A DNA stretch of 64,000 bases from assembly GCA_902567685.1 (NCBI GenBank), contig CACFNH010000001.1, positions 124,001-188,000 of the forward strand, written 5' to 3'. Below, in pieces: positions 55,076 through 64,000 of the stretch. The first letter of the stretch is position 1, and the number at the start of each line of letters is the position of its first letter. Source of the DNA: an uncultured Pelagibacteraceae bacterium (GTDB taxonomy: Bacteria; Pseudomonadota; Alphaproteobacteria; Pelagibacterales; Pelagibacteraceae). The translations under genes were made by a program, and so were the position numbers. Below the pieces are notes generated by a model. That model was not told the origin of the DNA. It did not search any database and saw only the letters and a program-made list of their open reading frames with translations.

Positions 55076-55893
55076 TTACTTCGTCGAATATCATAAATTT
55101 TTATAACTGAAGCCGCTGTTTCTTCTATTGATTTTCTCGTAACATCAATTGTAGGCCAATTATATTTTTTGAATATTTTTTTTGAACCTTCAATTTCTTT
55201 TTTTATAGAATCCAGATCGGTATAAGATGGTAAGTTGGTTTCGTTCATTATGTTTACTCTGTTTCTTCTTATATCTGATAATCTTTCAGGATCTGTATAT
55301 AAACCCACAACACAAGGTTTAAGTTCTTTGATCTTTAGTTGGTCTGGAAGATCTTGTGACATTATCAAAGGTATGTTCGTTGTTTTATAACCTCTGTTAG
55401 CAAGATAAATTGAAGTTGGTGTTTTGCCCGTTCTGCTTACACCTAACAAAACAATATCCGATTGGTTTAAATCTTTGGTTTTATTACCATCGTCATGGGA
55501 CATGGTAAATTGAATAGCCTCTATTCTTTTATAGTAATCTTCGTCTAAAACATGCTGAGCACTGGGTGTGTGGGAAGCCTTTTGGTTTAATAGTTTAGAA
55601 AAAGTTAATATTAAATTTCCTAAAACTCCAAAACAAGGAATGTTCTTTTGTTCAGATTTTTTTGATAAATATTTTGCTAATTTAGTTTCAACAACAGTGT
55701 ATAAAATTATTGAATTTTTTGACTCATCACATTCTTTTATAATTTTATCTATTTGTTGTTCTGTTCTCACAAACACAAATTCTTTTTTATTATATTCAAA
55801 ATTTGAAAATTGTGATTTCAAAGATAAAAATATTCTATCTAATGTCTCTCCAGTTGAATCTGATATGAGATATACATTGTATTTTTCGGACAT
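55072..55893 (-). CDS. Pyruvate,phosphate dikinase (or PEP synthase) regulatory protein PpsR
   Basis: This is a 273-residue DUF299 bifunctional kinase/pyrophosphorylase. The N-terminal YLISDSTGETLDRI and the P-loop-like LLGVSRTGKTPTSIYL are the family marks. It regulates PPDK or PEP synthase by phosphorylation. It is the first gene left of the presumed origin, directly across from hemE, as in Caulobacter and Rickettsia. Confidence 0.92.
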   Translation of the reverse strand: MSEKYNVYLISDSTGETLDRIFLSLKSQFSNFEYNKKEFVFVRTEQQIDKIIKECDESKNSIILYTVVETKLAKYLSKKSEQKNIPCFGVLGNLILTFSKLLNQKASHTPSAQHVLDEDYYKRIEAIQFTMSHDDGNKTKDLNQSDIVLLGVSRTGKTPTSIYLANRGYKTTNIPLIMSQDLPDQLKIKELKPCVVGLYTDPERLSDIRRNRVNIMNETNLPSYTDLDSIKKEIEGSKKIFKKYNWPTIDVTRKSIEETAASVIKIYDIRRSK

Positions 55894-56174
55894 AAGTGTG
55901 TTGATATTTGTATTATAAGTTTTTCTTATACATTTTAAATTTTCTTATCTTAAGAAACACTAACATTTATTAACAAGCTTCTAACATTTTATTAAATGTT
56001 AACAAAGGTATTAATAGTTTTACAAATTTGTTAATAATATTTTAAAAACTATATAAAGTTATATTTTTTAACCATTTTCTATAGAATAAAATGTGCAAAA
56101 CTATGTATAAATACTTATATATCTAACTAACATGACCTATTACAAATAATATTTTTATAAATATAATTATATAT
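55894..56174. other. Probable chromosomal replication origin (oriC) between ppsR and hemE
   Basis: This is the largest gap in the window (281 bases), very AT-rich, at the divergence of two gene sets. In Caulobacter and Rickettsia, the origin lies between hemE and the ppsR-maf-aroE-coaE-dnaQ block, with rho, mnmE, mnmG and rsmG to the other side. The region has three copies of T(A/G)TTAACAA: 55968-55976, 55997-56005 and inverted at 56028-56036. A 7-bp-arm palindrome (AACATTT-TATT-AAATGTT) is at 55983-56000, and a TTAACCAT CtrA-like half-site is at 56068-56075. A near-continuous AT stretch precedes hemE. Canonical DnaA boxes are not obvious. Confidence 0.6.
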
Positions 56175-57185
56175 ATGAAGAAAATAACTAATTGTTTAAT
56201 CAATAAAGATACTTCTTGTTTTCCTGTTTGGTTCATGAGACAAGCGGGTAGATATCTCCCAGAATTTCGAAAGATAAGATCTCAAAATCCAGACTTTATT
56301 AAACTATGTTTAAACAGTGATCTTAGTTCTGAAATTACCTTACAACCAATAAATCGATTTAATTTAGATGCTGCAATAATTTTTTCTGATATCTTGATGG
56401 TTCCTTATGGGTTAGGGCAAGAAGTTAAGTTCATAAAAGGCAAAGGACCAAAACTATCAGAGTTTAATCTAAAAAACTTTTTAAACAACAATAGAAATGA
56501 TTTTACTAAAAAACTAAACCCAGTTTATGAGGCAATTAAAAAAACAAGAAAAAAATTAAGTAAAGAAAAATCTCTTATTTCTTTTACAGGGGCACCTTGG
56601 ACACTGATTATTTATATGATGGGCTTAAGACAAGATAAAAAAAATATAAATTTAAATAATATAAAAAATAAAAATTTTGAAAAAGATTTAATACTAGATA
56701 AATTAAACGAATATCTTTGTATTCATATAGAAAATCAATTAGAAGCTGGCGCAGATACAGTGCAAATATTTGATTCTTGGGCAGGACTTATACCAAAAGA
56801 AGAGCTGAGCAGTTACTGTTATAAACCAAATTCAAAAATAGTAGAGTTTTGTAAAAAAATTGGACTACCTGTTATTTGTTTTCCTAAAGGTATAGGTAGA
56901 AATTACAAAGAATTTTTAGATTCAGTAAAACCAGATGGTTTAAATATAGATTATGACGTAGATCCTCTTTGGGCTAGAGATAATTTAGATAATGTTTGTT
57001 TACAAGGAGGAATGGATCCAAAAATATTATTTGAGGATGAAGAGAAAATATTTTTAGAAGTAGATAAATATTTAAACACATTTAAAAATTCACCTTATAT
57101 ATTTAACTTAGGCCACGGATTACTTCCAGAAACAAATCCTGATGTGCTTGATAAGGTTATAAAAAGAGTAAATTCCTTTAAATGA
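56175..57185 (+). CDS. hemE: Uroporphyrinogen decarboxylase HemE
   Basis: HemE converts uroporphyrinogen III to coproporphyrinogen III. The N-terminal PVWFMRQAGRYLPEFR is the catalytic Arg loop, AAIIFSDILMVPYGLG has the key Asp, and FNLGHGLLPETNPD is the closing motif. The length of 336 is standard. It starts the plus-strand run hemE-hemH-hemJ-rho, with hemH overlapping by four bases. Confidence 0.95.
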   Translation: MKKITNCLINKDTSCFPVWFMRQAGRYLPEFRKIRSQNPDFIKLCLNSDLSSEITLQPINRFNLDAAIIFSDILMVPYGLGQEVKFIKGKGPKLSEFNLKNFLNNNRNDFTKKLNPVYEAIKKTRKKLSKEKSLISFTGAPWTLIIYMMGLRQDKKNINLNNIKNKNFEKDLILDKLNEYLCIHIENQLEAGADTVQIFDSWAGLIPKEELSSYCYKPNSKIVEFCKKIGLPVICFPKGIGRNYKEFLDSVKPDGLNIDYDVDPLWARDNLDNVCLQGGMDPKILFEDEEKIFLEVDKYLNTFKNSPYIFNLGHGLLPETNPDVLDKVIKRVNSFK

Positions 57186-58204
57186 AAAAAGCTGTAATAT
57201 TATTTAATCTAGGTGGGCCAGATAATCTTGACTCTGTTGAGCCATTTTTATTTAATTTATTTAATGACCCAGCAATACTTAGCTTACCTAAAATTTTTAG
57301 ATATCCTTTGGCAAAATTAATTTCAAAAAGAAGAGCTCCAGTTGCTAAAGCAATTTATAAAGAGATGGGAGGCAGCTCACCAATTTTACAACAAACAGAA
57401 ATGCAAGCAAAAGCAATAGAAGAAAGCCTTAAATCACAGTCAGATAATTATAAGTGCTTTATCGTTATGCGTTGCTGGCACCCAAGAGCTGATTCAGTTG
57501 TAAAAAAAGTTAAAGAATTTAATCCTGATCAGATTATTTTATTACCATTATACCCCCAATACTCAGCTGCTACTTCTGGCTCATCAATAGAAGAATGGTT
57601 TAAAAAATGTGAAGAGAATAATTTTAAAATTAACACAAAAATAATTTGCTGCTACCCTACTGAAGATAATTTTATTTTATCCCATGTAAAGCTGATAAAA
57701 GAAGGACTTTCCTTGAACAATTTAGAAGAAACAACAATTATTCTTTCAGCTCATGGGTTGCCAGAAAATAAGATTAAGAAAGGAGATCCCTATCAATGGC
57801 AGGTAGAAAAAACTGTAGAAAAGCTAATTAATAAATTAAATATTAAAAACTTAAATTATATTTTAAGTTATCAAAGTAGAGTTGGCCCCCTTAAATGGAT
57901 TGGACCAGCAACAGACAAGGTCATTCTAGAACAATCAAAAAAAAATAAGATAATTGTTTTAATTCCAATAGCTTTTGTTTCTGAACATTCTGAAACCTTG
58001 GTTGAGCTAGATATAGAGTATAAGAAACTTGCCATGGAAAATGGATGTAAAAAATATATTCGTATCCCAGCAGTTACATGTCACAAGGATTTTATTAATT
58101 CTTTAAAAACAAGCATTTTGCAAGCTAGCAATGGTCCAAGATTTACATCTTCCATAAACTGCTCTAAAAGTTTTAAAAAGTGTCCAAGGATTCAAAGTAT
58201 TTAA
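57182..58204 (+). CDS. hemH: Ferrochelatase HemH
   Basis: Ferrochelatase inserts iron into protoporphyrin IX, the final step of haem synthesis. VILFNLGGPDNLDSVEPFL, MRCWHPRADSVV, LSAHGLPENKIKKGDPY (with the catalytic His) and FVSEHSETLVELDIEYK are present. The C-terminus carries several Cys, which may bind a cluster in some bacteria, but no clear cluster motif is seen. It overlaps hemE by four bases. Confidence 0.93.
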   Translation: MKKAVILFNLGGPDNLDSVEPFLFNLFNDPAILSLPKIFRYPLAKLISKRRAPVAKAIYKEMGGSSPILQQTEMQAKAIEESLKSQSDNYKCFIVMRCWHPRADSVVKKVKEFNPDQIILLPLYPQYSAATSGSSIEEWFKKCEENNFKINTKIICCYPTEDNFILSHVKLIKEGLSLNNLEETTIILSAHGLPENKIKKGDPYQWQVEKTVEKLINKLNIKNLNYILSYQSRVGPLKWIGPATDKVILEQSKKNKIIVLIPIAFVSEHSETLVELDIEYKKLAMENGCKKYIRIPAVTCHKDFINSLKTSILQASNGPRFTSSINCSKSFKKCPRIQSI

Positions 58205-58205
58205 C

Positions 58206-58640
58206 ATGAACTATTATCTTTTGTTTAAAGCATTACATCTAATAGCAATTATATCTTGGATGGCTGGCTTGTTATATTTACCAAGAATATTCGTCTACCA
58301 TTCTGAAACTAAGAACAACCAAGAAAAAAAAGACACATTTAAGATAATGGAGAAACGTCTTTTCTTTTATATTATGAACCCAGCTATGATTTTGTCTTGG
58401 ATTTTTGGCCTGTTGTTGCTTCATTCTATAGGCCCCGAAAGCCTTTCAAGCCTTTGGTTACAAATAAAATTAATTTTGGTTATAATATTAACTGCCTATC
58501 ATTTTTTTTTACTTAATTGTTTAAGAAATTTTGATATTGATGAAAATGGCCATTCTCCTAAATTCTATAGAATAATTAACGAAGTACCCACGATTCTTCT
58601 AATTATTATAGTTTTTATTGTTATATTTAAGCCATTATAG
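58206..58640 (+). CDS. hemJ: Protoporphyrinogen IX oxidase HemJ
   Basis: HemJ is a four-helix membrane protein that oxidises protoporphyrinogen IX. The 144-residue sequence has FKALHLIAIISWMAGLLYLPRIFVYH, with the conserved His near the start, then MEKRLFFYIMNPAMILSWIFGL. It is the HemJ form common in alphaproteobacteria without HemG/HemY. It completes hemE-hemH-hemJ, and starts one base after hemH. Confidence 0.88.
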   Translation: MNYYLLFKALHLIAIISWMAGLLYLPRIFVYHSETKNNQEKKDTFKIMEKRLFFYIMNPAMILSWIFGLLLLHSIGPESLSSLWLQIKLILVIILTAYHFFLLNCLRNFDIDENGHSPKFYRIINEVPTILLIIIVFIVIFKPL

Positions 58641-58704
58641 GGCTTGAAATTATTAAAAAAGAACCTATATTAAAACTACTTACCTAGTAAACAAACAATC
58701 AAAT

Positions 58705-59976
58705 ATGAATCTACAAGAACTCAAGAAAAAAAGCCCATCAGAGCTTATTGAAGAAGCTGAAAAATTAGGAATAGAAAATCCCAGTACACTAAGAAAGCAA
58801 GAAATATTATTTGCTATATTAAAAAAATTGGCAGAAAAAAATGAACAAATAACAGGCGCAGGAGTGTTAGAAGTTCTACAAGATGGCTTTGGTTTTTTAA
58901 GAGCTATAGAATCTAACTATTTACCAGGTCCAGATGATATTTACGTCAGTCCAAGCCAAATTAGAAGATTTGGTCTCAGAACAGGAGATTCAGTCGAAGG
59001 AGAAATAAGAGCTCCAAAAGATGCAGAAAGATATTTTGCGTTATTGAAAGTAAACCAAATTAACTTTGAGAATCCAGAAAAAGGAAGAAACAAGATAGCT
59101 TTTGATAATTTAACCCCGCTTTATCCAAACAAACAATTAAAGATGGAAATTGAAAAAAATGAAATAGAAAAGAAACCAGATCAAACTGCAAGATTAATTG
59201 ATCTAGTTAGTCCAATCGGAAAGGGGCAAAGGTCTCTAATTATTTCTCCGCCAAAAGCAGGCAAAACAATTATTTTACAAAACATCGCAGATTCGATAGC
59301 TAAAAATCATCCTGAATGTTACTTGATGGTTTTGCTCATAGACGAACGTCCCGAGGAAGTAACTGATATGCAACGTTCAGTCAAAGGCGAAGTAATTAGC
59401 TCAACTTTTGATGAACCTGCTTCTAGACACGTTGCTGTAGCCGAAATGGTTATCGAAAAAGCTAAAAGACTAACTGAACATAAAAAAGATGTAATTATCC
59501 TTTTAGATTCTATAACGAGACTTGGAAGAGCTTACAATGCTGTTGTACCGAGTTCAGGAAAGGTTTTAACTGGAGGAGTAGACGCGAATGCCTTGCAAAG
59601 ACCAAAAAGATTTTTTGGAGCTGCAAGAAATATAGAACAAGGTGGTTCTTTGACGATTATATCTACAGCTTTAATTGATACCGGAAGCAGAATGGACGAG
59701 GTGATCTTTGAAGAATTTAAAGGAACAGGTAATTCTGAATTAATTTTAGACAGAAAAATAGCAGATAAAAGAATTTATCCTGCGATTGATATCACTAGAT
59801 CGGGAACAAGAAGAGAAGAGCTTTTATTTAAGAAAGAAGACCTAACCAAAGTTAATGTTCTTAGAAGAATTATAAGCCCTATGGGCACAATGGACGGAAT
59901 AGAATTTTTAATGTCCAAGCTTAAAAACACTAAGAACAATGCAGATTTTTTCGTCTCAATGAACAAACCTAGCTAG
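58705..59976 (+). CDS. rho: Transcription termination factor Rho
   Basis: Rho is the RNA helicase that terminates transcription. The N-terminal RNA-binding domain (DGFGFLR) precedes the ATPase with P-loop [37 protein letters not shown] and the secondary-site Q-loop [20 protein letters not shown]. The length of 423 is standard. Its position between hemJ and mnmE is the conserved origin-side order. It converges with ogt by a four-base overlap. Confidence 0.97.
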   Translation: MNLQELKKKSPSELIEEAEKLGIENPSTLRKQEILFAILKKLAEKNEQITGAGVLEVLQDGFGFLRAIESNYLPGPDDIYVSPSQIRRFGLRTGDSVEGEIRAPKDAERYFALLKVNQINFENPEKGRNKIAFDNLTPLYPNKQLKMEIEKNEIEKKPDQTARLIDLVSPIGKGQRSLIISPPKAGKTIILQNIADSIAKNHPECYLMVLLIDERPEEVTDMQRSVKGEVISSTFDEPASRHVAVAEMVIEKAKRLTEHKKDVIILLDSITRLGRAYNAVVPSSGKVLTGGVDANALQRPKRFFGAARNIEQGGSLTIISTALIDTGSRMDEVIFEEFKGTGNSELILDRKIADKRIYPAIDITRSGTRREELLFKKEDLTKVNVLRRIISPMGTMDGIEFLMSKLKNTKNNADFFVSMNKPS

Positions 59977-60422
59977 TTTTTTTCAAATTCTAATAATCTT
60001 TGTTTTAATTTAACGCCTTCAGGTGCTGAAAATCCACCCAAGGTTCCATCTGATCTAATTACTCTATGACAAGGAATAATTAAAACATGTTTGTTTTCTC
60101 CACAAACTCTACCTACATATCTTGGAGATATTTTTAATTTTTTAGCAATATTTCCATAACTTTTTGTTTTACCTTTTGGGATTTTTTTTAATTCATTCCA
60201 TATTTTTTTTTGCACAGTGTTACCTATAATTTTAATTGATGCTTTTATCGTTTTTGTATTTCCTTGCAAATATGAAGAAAGATTTCTTTGAAGATCTTTT
60301 AAATTTTTAGAAGGCGTGCCAGTCTTTTTACGCTTATTAAATTGAATTTTAGTTATCTTTTTGTCTATTTCTGTAGCAGAAATCCAACCAAACTTAGTAT
60401 TAAAAGAAATAGTATTTTTCAT
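59973..60422 (-). CDS. ogt: Methylated-DNA--protein-cysteine methyltransferase (Ogt)
   Basis: The protein removes O6-alkyl groups from guanine by transfer to its own Cys. The active site IIPCHRVI is preceded by [13 protein letters not shown] take the ATG at 60422 (MKNTISF; 149 residues), because the longer open frame overlaps mnmE and its upstream sequence is nonconserved. It is encoded opposite rho and mnmE. With the photolyases it gives a second direct-reversal repair function. Confidence 0.9.
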   Translation of the reverse strand: MKNTISFNTKFGWISATEIDKKITKIQFNKRKKTGTPSKNLKDLQRNLSSYLQGNTKTIKASIKIIGNTVQKKIWNELKKIPKGKTKSYGNIAKKLKISPRYVGRVCGENKHVLIIPCHRVIRSDGTLGGFSAPEGVKLKQRLLEFEKN

Positions 60423-60457
60423 ATATTCTATGCTATGGAAAAAATGGAAAAAAATAA

Positions 60458-61789
60458 ATGAATATATTTGCGCTATCAACAGGACGAGGTCCATCAGGGA
60501 TTGCAATTTTAAGATTGTCAGGAAAAGACAGTCTTCGGATTTCAAAATTAATAACAAAGAAAAACGATATTAAATCCAAAGAGGCTAATATTTGTAAGTT
60601 TTACAATCCTTCAAATGGAAAAATGATAGACGAAGGTTTATTGTTATGGTCTCCTAGTCCTAATAGCTACACAGGAGAAGATCTAGTAGAATTTCACACT
60701 CACGGAAGTAATGCAGTTGTTAGTTATTTTTTACAGATATTGGGAGAACAAGAAAACTGTAGATTGGCTGAACCCGGAGAGTTTACAAAACTTGCATTCC
60801 AAAACAATAAAATGGATTTACTAGAAGCCGAAAGCATAGGAGATCTTATTCATGCTGAAACCGAACTTCAAAGACAACAAGCCATAAAGCTTATTCAGGG
60901 CAATGCATCAAATTACTATAATTCTCTTAGAGAAAAGCTGATAAAATCACTATCTTATATCGAGGCTAAAATAGACTTTGCAGAAGATGATTTGCCAGAA
61001 AATGTTCTAAATGAAGTACAAATTTCAATAAAGGAAGTTCATAAAGATATTAAGAAAATACTAGAAGATCAAAAAATTGGAGAGAAAATTAGGGATGGAT
61101 TTAGAATATCAATAATTGGAGATGTAAATGCTGGAAAGTCTTCTTTATTAAACTTACTTTCTAAAAGAGATGCGGCCATAGTTTCCGAACAAGAAGGAAC
61201 GACTCGTGATGTAATTGAGACGTATCTTAATATTGATGGTTACCCTGTTATTTTGGCAGATACCGCAGGCATCAGGAAAGTTAAAAATGAGATTGAAAAA
61301 GAAGGAATAAAAAGAGCTATTAAAAAAGCGAAAGAGTCTGATCTGACATTGATCATGGTAGATACTTCTAAAAAAATAATTAGCAAAGATTTAAAAAAAT
61401 TAGTAAATCAAGATTGCATTTTAGTTTTTAATAAGTCCGACATAAGTAAAAAAATTCCAAAAAATGAATTTAAGAAAAATGATCAAATTTTGATATCTGT
61501 ACTTAAGAATAAAAATATAGATAAGCTTATTAAGACAATTAAAGAAAAACTCTCTAAAAAATTTATGCAAACTAGTAATATTTTAATAACCAAGGAACGA
61601 CATAGAGCAAAATTAAATGCTGCGCTCAAGGAAATAGAAAATTTTCTAGAGAAAGATCAATCAAAAGAGATAGAAACAGCTGCTGAAGATCTAAGATTAG
61701 CAACAAGACATTTGGGGAGCATTGTGGGCAAAGTAGATGTGGAAGAGATATTAGGAGCTATCTTTCAAGACTTTTGTATAGGTAAATAA
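60458..61789 (+). CDS. mnmE: tRNA modification GTPase MnmE (TrmE)
   Basis: MnmE works with MnmG to add the 5-carboxymethylaminomethyl group at U34 of tRNAs. The THF-binding N-domain starts IFALSTGRGPSGIAILRLSG. The G domain has P-loop GDVNAGKSSLLNLL, the TTRDVIE switch, DTAGIR and NKSD, and the C-terminal CIGK motif is intact. The length of 443 is usual. mnmG follows. Confidence 0.96.
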   Translation: MNIFALSTGRGPSGIAILRLSGKDSLRISKLITKKNDIKSKEANICKFYNPSNGKMIDEGLLLWSPSPNSYTGEDLVEFHTHGSNAVVSYFLQILGEQENCRLAEPGEFTKLAFQNNKMDLLEAESIGDLIHAETELQRQQAIKLIQGNASNYYNSLREKLIKSLSYIEAKIDFAEDDLPENVLNEVQISIKEVHKDIKKILEDQKIGEKIRDGFRISIIGDVNAGKSSLLNLLSKRDAAIVSEQEGTTRDVIETYLNIDGYPVILADTAGIRKVKNEIEKEGIKRAIKKAKESDLTLIMVDTSKKIISKDLKKLVNQDCILVFNKSDISKKIPKNEFKKNDQILISVLKNKNIDKLIKTIKEKLSKKFMQTSNILITKERHRAKLNAALKEIENFLEKDQSKEIETAAEDLRLATRHLGSIVGKVDVEEILGAIFQDFCIGK

Positions 61790-61839
61790 TTCAAAAAAAT
61801 ACACCTTGTAAAACCAATATATACAGATACATTTAAGTT

Positions 61840-63708
61840 ATGAGTAATTTAGACTATGAAATAGTTGTAATTGGTGGTGGACATGCAGGTTGCGAGGCAG
61901 CTGCTGCATCTGCTAGAATGGGCGTAAACACTGCACTTTTTACACATAAAGTAGAAACGATAGGTGAAATGTCCTGCAATCCTGCGATAGGAGGGTTAGG
62001 CAAAGGCCATCTTGTTCGGGAAATAGATGCTCTAGATGGAGTCATGGGAGTAGTGGCTGATAAATCGGGAATTCAATTTAGATTATTAAACAGAAGCAGA
62101 GGACCAGCTGTAAGAGGACCACGAACTCAATCTGATAGGGCTTTATATAAAAAATACATGCAAGAAATTTTGTTAAACTATAAGAATTTAACAGTTATTG
62201 CAGATCCGGTTGTTAAATTTATTTTTAAGGATGGCGAAGTTAAAGGATTCATTTGTATAAGTGGAAAAGAAATTAAATGTAAAAAATTAATATTAACAAC
62301 TGGTACTTTTTTAAATGGCTTAATTCATATTGGAGAAACACAAATACCAGCTGGTAGATATGATGAAAAACCATCTACTGGTTTAAGTGAACAATTAGAA
62401 AAATTTAACATAAAGATTGGAAGATTAAAAACGGGAACTCCTCCTCGATTAGATGGATCTACTATTAATTATGATAGTTTAGAGATGCAAGATGCAGATG
62501 ATGAGCCTCACTTCTTTTCATCTTTAACAAAAGAGTTGATAAACAAGCAAATTTCATGTGGCGTTACCTACACAAATAATGAGGTTCATAAAATTATCAG
62601 CGATAACATATCAAGAAGTGCTATGTATTCAGGAAACATTAAGGGTGTAGGACCGAGGTATTGTCCTGCTATAGAAGATAAGATAGTGAAGTTTAAAGAA
62701 AAACAAAAGCATCAAATCTTCTTAGAGCCAGAGGGATTAAAGGACAATACTGTTTACCCAAATGGTATATCTACTTCACTTCCAGAAGAGGTACAGCTCA
62801 AAATACTATCTAAAATCAAGGGTTTAGAGACTGTTAAAATGAAAAGAGCTGGCTACGCAATTGAATATGATTATGTGGACCCTAGAGAGCTAAAACCAAC
62901 CTTGGAGACAAAAAAAATAAAATCACTTTTTTTAGCGGGACAAATAAATGGAACTACCGGGTATGAGGAGGCAGCAGCACAAGGACTTATTGCAGGAGTA
63001 AATGCTGCTTTAAAAATTAAAAGTGAGAACGAATTTATTTTAGATAGATCTGAGTCATATATAGGAGTGATGATAGATGATCTAATTACAAAAGGAGTTT
63101 CTGAGCCCTATCGAATGTTTACTTCTAGAGCAGAATATAGACTCTCTTTAAGAGCAGATAATGCTGATCAAAGATTAACTCCGTTTGGAATTAAAATTAA
63201 TTTAGTAAAAAAAAATCGAGAAGAGAACTTTCTAGACAAACAAAGAAAACTAATACAGGTGACAGATGCTTTAAAAGGCAACCTAATTTCTCCTAATGCA
63301 GCAGCGAAGCATTCCATAAAAATTGCTAAGGATGGAGTCAAAAGATCAGGACTAGAAGTTTTATCATTAAAAAATGTAAATTTAGATAAATTAAGAACAA
63401 TATGGGCTAATATACCCCAATATGGAGTATCCATAGATAAGCAGGTTGAAATAGACGCTCATTATGCTGGCTATTTGATTAGACAGTCTCATGATATAAA
63501 AGCTTTTAAAAAGGATGAAGGTTTAAAGATACCTGAGGCAATTGAATATGACTCATTTAGCGGTCTTTCAAATGAAATTAAATCTAAATTAAACAAGATC
63601 AGACCAAAGACCTTAGGGCAAGCACTTAGAATAGATGGAGTTACTCCTGCAGCTGCAATAATACTTCTTGGATACATTAAAAAGTCAAAAGTAAGAAAAT
63701 CCGCCTAA
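61840..63708 (+). CDS. mnmG: tRNA uridine-5-carboxymethylaminomethyl modification protein MnmG (GidA)
   Basis: MnmG is the FAD-dependent partner of Mnm[17 protein letters not shown] is the FAD motif, followed by the conserved [34 protein letters not shown] and [10 protein letters not shown] segments. The full length is 622. rsmG starts at the last base of its stop codon. Confidence 0.97.
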   Translation: MSNLDYEIVVIGGGHAGCEAAAASARMGVNTALFTHKVETIGEMSCNPAIGGLGKGHLVREIDALDGVMGVVADKSGIQFRLLNRSRGPAVRGPRTQSDRALYKKYMQEILLNYKNLTVIADPVVKFIFKDGEVKGFICISGKEIKCKKLILTTGTFLNGLIHIGETQIPAGRYDEKPSTGLSEQLEKFNIKIGRLKTGTPPRLDGSTINYDSLEMQDADDEPHFFSSLTKELINKQISCGVTYTNNEVHKIISDNISRSAMYSGNIKGVGPRYCPAIEDKIVKFKEKQKHQIFLEPEGLKDNTVYPNGISTSLPEEVQLKILSKIKGLETVKMKRAGYAIEYDYVDPRELKPTLETKKIKSLFLAGQINGTTGYEEAAAQGLIAGVNAALKIKSENEFILDRSESYIGVMIDDLITKGVSEPYRMFTSRAEYRLSLRADNADQRLTPFGIKINLVKKNREENFLDKQRKLIQVTDALKGNLISPNAAAKHSIKIAKDGVKRSGLEVLSLKNVNLDKLRTIWANIPQYGVSIDKQVEIDAHYAGYLIRQSHDIKAFKKDEGLKIPEAIEYDSFSGLSNEIKSKLNKIRPKTLGQALRIDGVTPAAAIILLGYIKKSKVRKSA

Positions 63709-64000
63709 TGAGTGTGGATGAGGTTAAAGAAATCCTATTAAAAAATCTCAAATTTACATTAGAGGACATAAAAAAACTTCATCAATTCCAAGATGAACTT
63801 ATAAAATACAACAATAAATATAATCTTATCTCAAAATCAACTGAAAATCAGATATGGACCAGACATATACTAGATTCAGCCCAATTAGTTAATTTTATTG
63901 ATTTCAATAAGCCACATTCGTTATCAGATTTAGGTACTGGCGCTGGATTTCCCGGTATTATCTTGTCTATATATAATAAAAATAACAAGTTTCACGTGAA
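63708..64000 (+). CDS. rsmG: 16S rRNA guanine-N7 methyltransferase RsmG (GidB) (partial, C-terminus off the right edge)
   Basis: RsmG methylates G527 of 16S rRNA. The first 97 codons are visible: LIKYNNKYNLIS, then the SAM motif LSDLGTGAGFPGIILS. It overlaps mnmG by one base (TAATG). In related genomes parA and parB follow, which would lie just beyond the window and mark the origin/centromere side. Confidence 0.93.
   Translation, partial: MSVDEVKEILLKNLKFTLEDIKKLHQFQDELIKYNNKYNLISKSTENQIWTRHILDSAQLVNFIDFNKPHSLSDLGTGAGFPGIILSIYNKNNKFHV

Noticed and set aside
60423-60557. A longer N-terminus for Ogt
   Set aside because: It runs into the start of mnmE on the opposite strand and its residues do not resemble the family; the ATG at 60422 fits better.
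1-64000. CRISPR arrays, insertion sequences, prophage or toxin-antitoxin genes
   Set aside because: I saw no regularly spaced repeats, transposase or phage motifs, or flanking direct repeats; gene order is that of a compact core chromosome.

Overview
The window looks like a chromosome segment from a SAR11-type alphaproteobacterium (Pelagibacterales). The evidence is a very AT-rich sequence (roughly 30% GC by eye), lysine- and isoleucine-rich proteins, intergenic gaps of a few bases, many 1-4 base start/stop overlaps, and a characteristic gene set: TRAP transporter, glcDEF, DUF4212 plus an acetate-type symporter, DUF2794, an IalB-like protein and FeS-BCP-type photolyase. I see no insertion sequence, prophage, CRISPR array or integrase. 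No gene-free stretch exceeds 300 bases; the longest, about 281 bases at 55894-56174, is the probable replication origin.

Region by region. 1-9893 (minus strand) is a carbon-uptake and oxidation locus: an FMN-dependent 2-hydroxyacid dehydrogenase, a PLP aminotransferase, glycolate oxidase GlcD-GlcE-GlcF, and a three-part TRAP transporter whose large permease runs off the left edge. 9909-14604 (minus) holds a PagL-like outer-membrane protein and the cytochrome c maturation genes ccmC-D-E-F-G-H. 14605-14786 carries a strong hairpin, probably a structured RNA read from the minus strand. 14787-22249 is mixed: hspQ, yciB, DUF2794, a Bax-inhibitor-1-like protein, an aldo/keto reductase, an IalB-like protein, argG, a PsiE-like protein, an SDR and a short photolyase-like protein. 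22238-28064 (minus) has a second photolyase/cryptochrome with DUF393 and a very short DUF2256 gene, then folD, yggT, mscS, hemD and hemC.

28127-35453 holds tsaD, a methyltransferase, an EVE protein, acetyl-CoA synthetase and the acetate-type symporter pair. 35529-44695 holds rpe, a heparinase-like protein, purH, tRNA-Gly(GCC), a Lon-N domain protein, a UbiH-like hydroxylase, ftsK and lolA. 44697-48536 (minus) is a histidine operon (hisB-H-A-F-E) with HIT and GNAT proteins. 48640-50560 is hslVU. From 50555 to the right edge is the conserved alphaproteobacterial origin neighbourhood: Smr, Tim44-like, fxsA, secB, dnaQ, coaE, aroE, maf and ppsR on one side; hemE, hemH, hemJ, rho, mnmE, mnmG and rsmG on the other.

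How the genes fit together: the left end appears to import small organic acids, oxidise glycolate and lactate, and perhaps transaminate glyoxylate toward glycine. acs and the symporter handle acetate. Haem supply is well represented (hemC, hemD, hemE, hemH, hemJ) together with haem attachment to cytochrome c (ccm). Two photolyase-family proteins with two small partners suggest light-dependent DNA repair suited to surface water. The signals most worth following up are the rearranged photolyase and its partner operon, the hairpin upstream of ccmC, the origin region, the lysine-rich head on acetyl-CoA synthetase and the EF-hand loop in the symporter.
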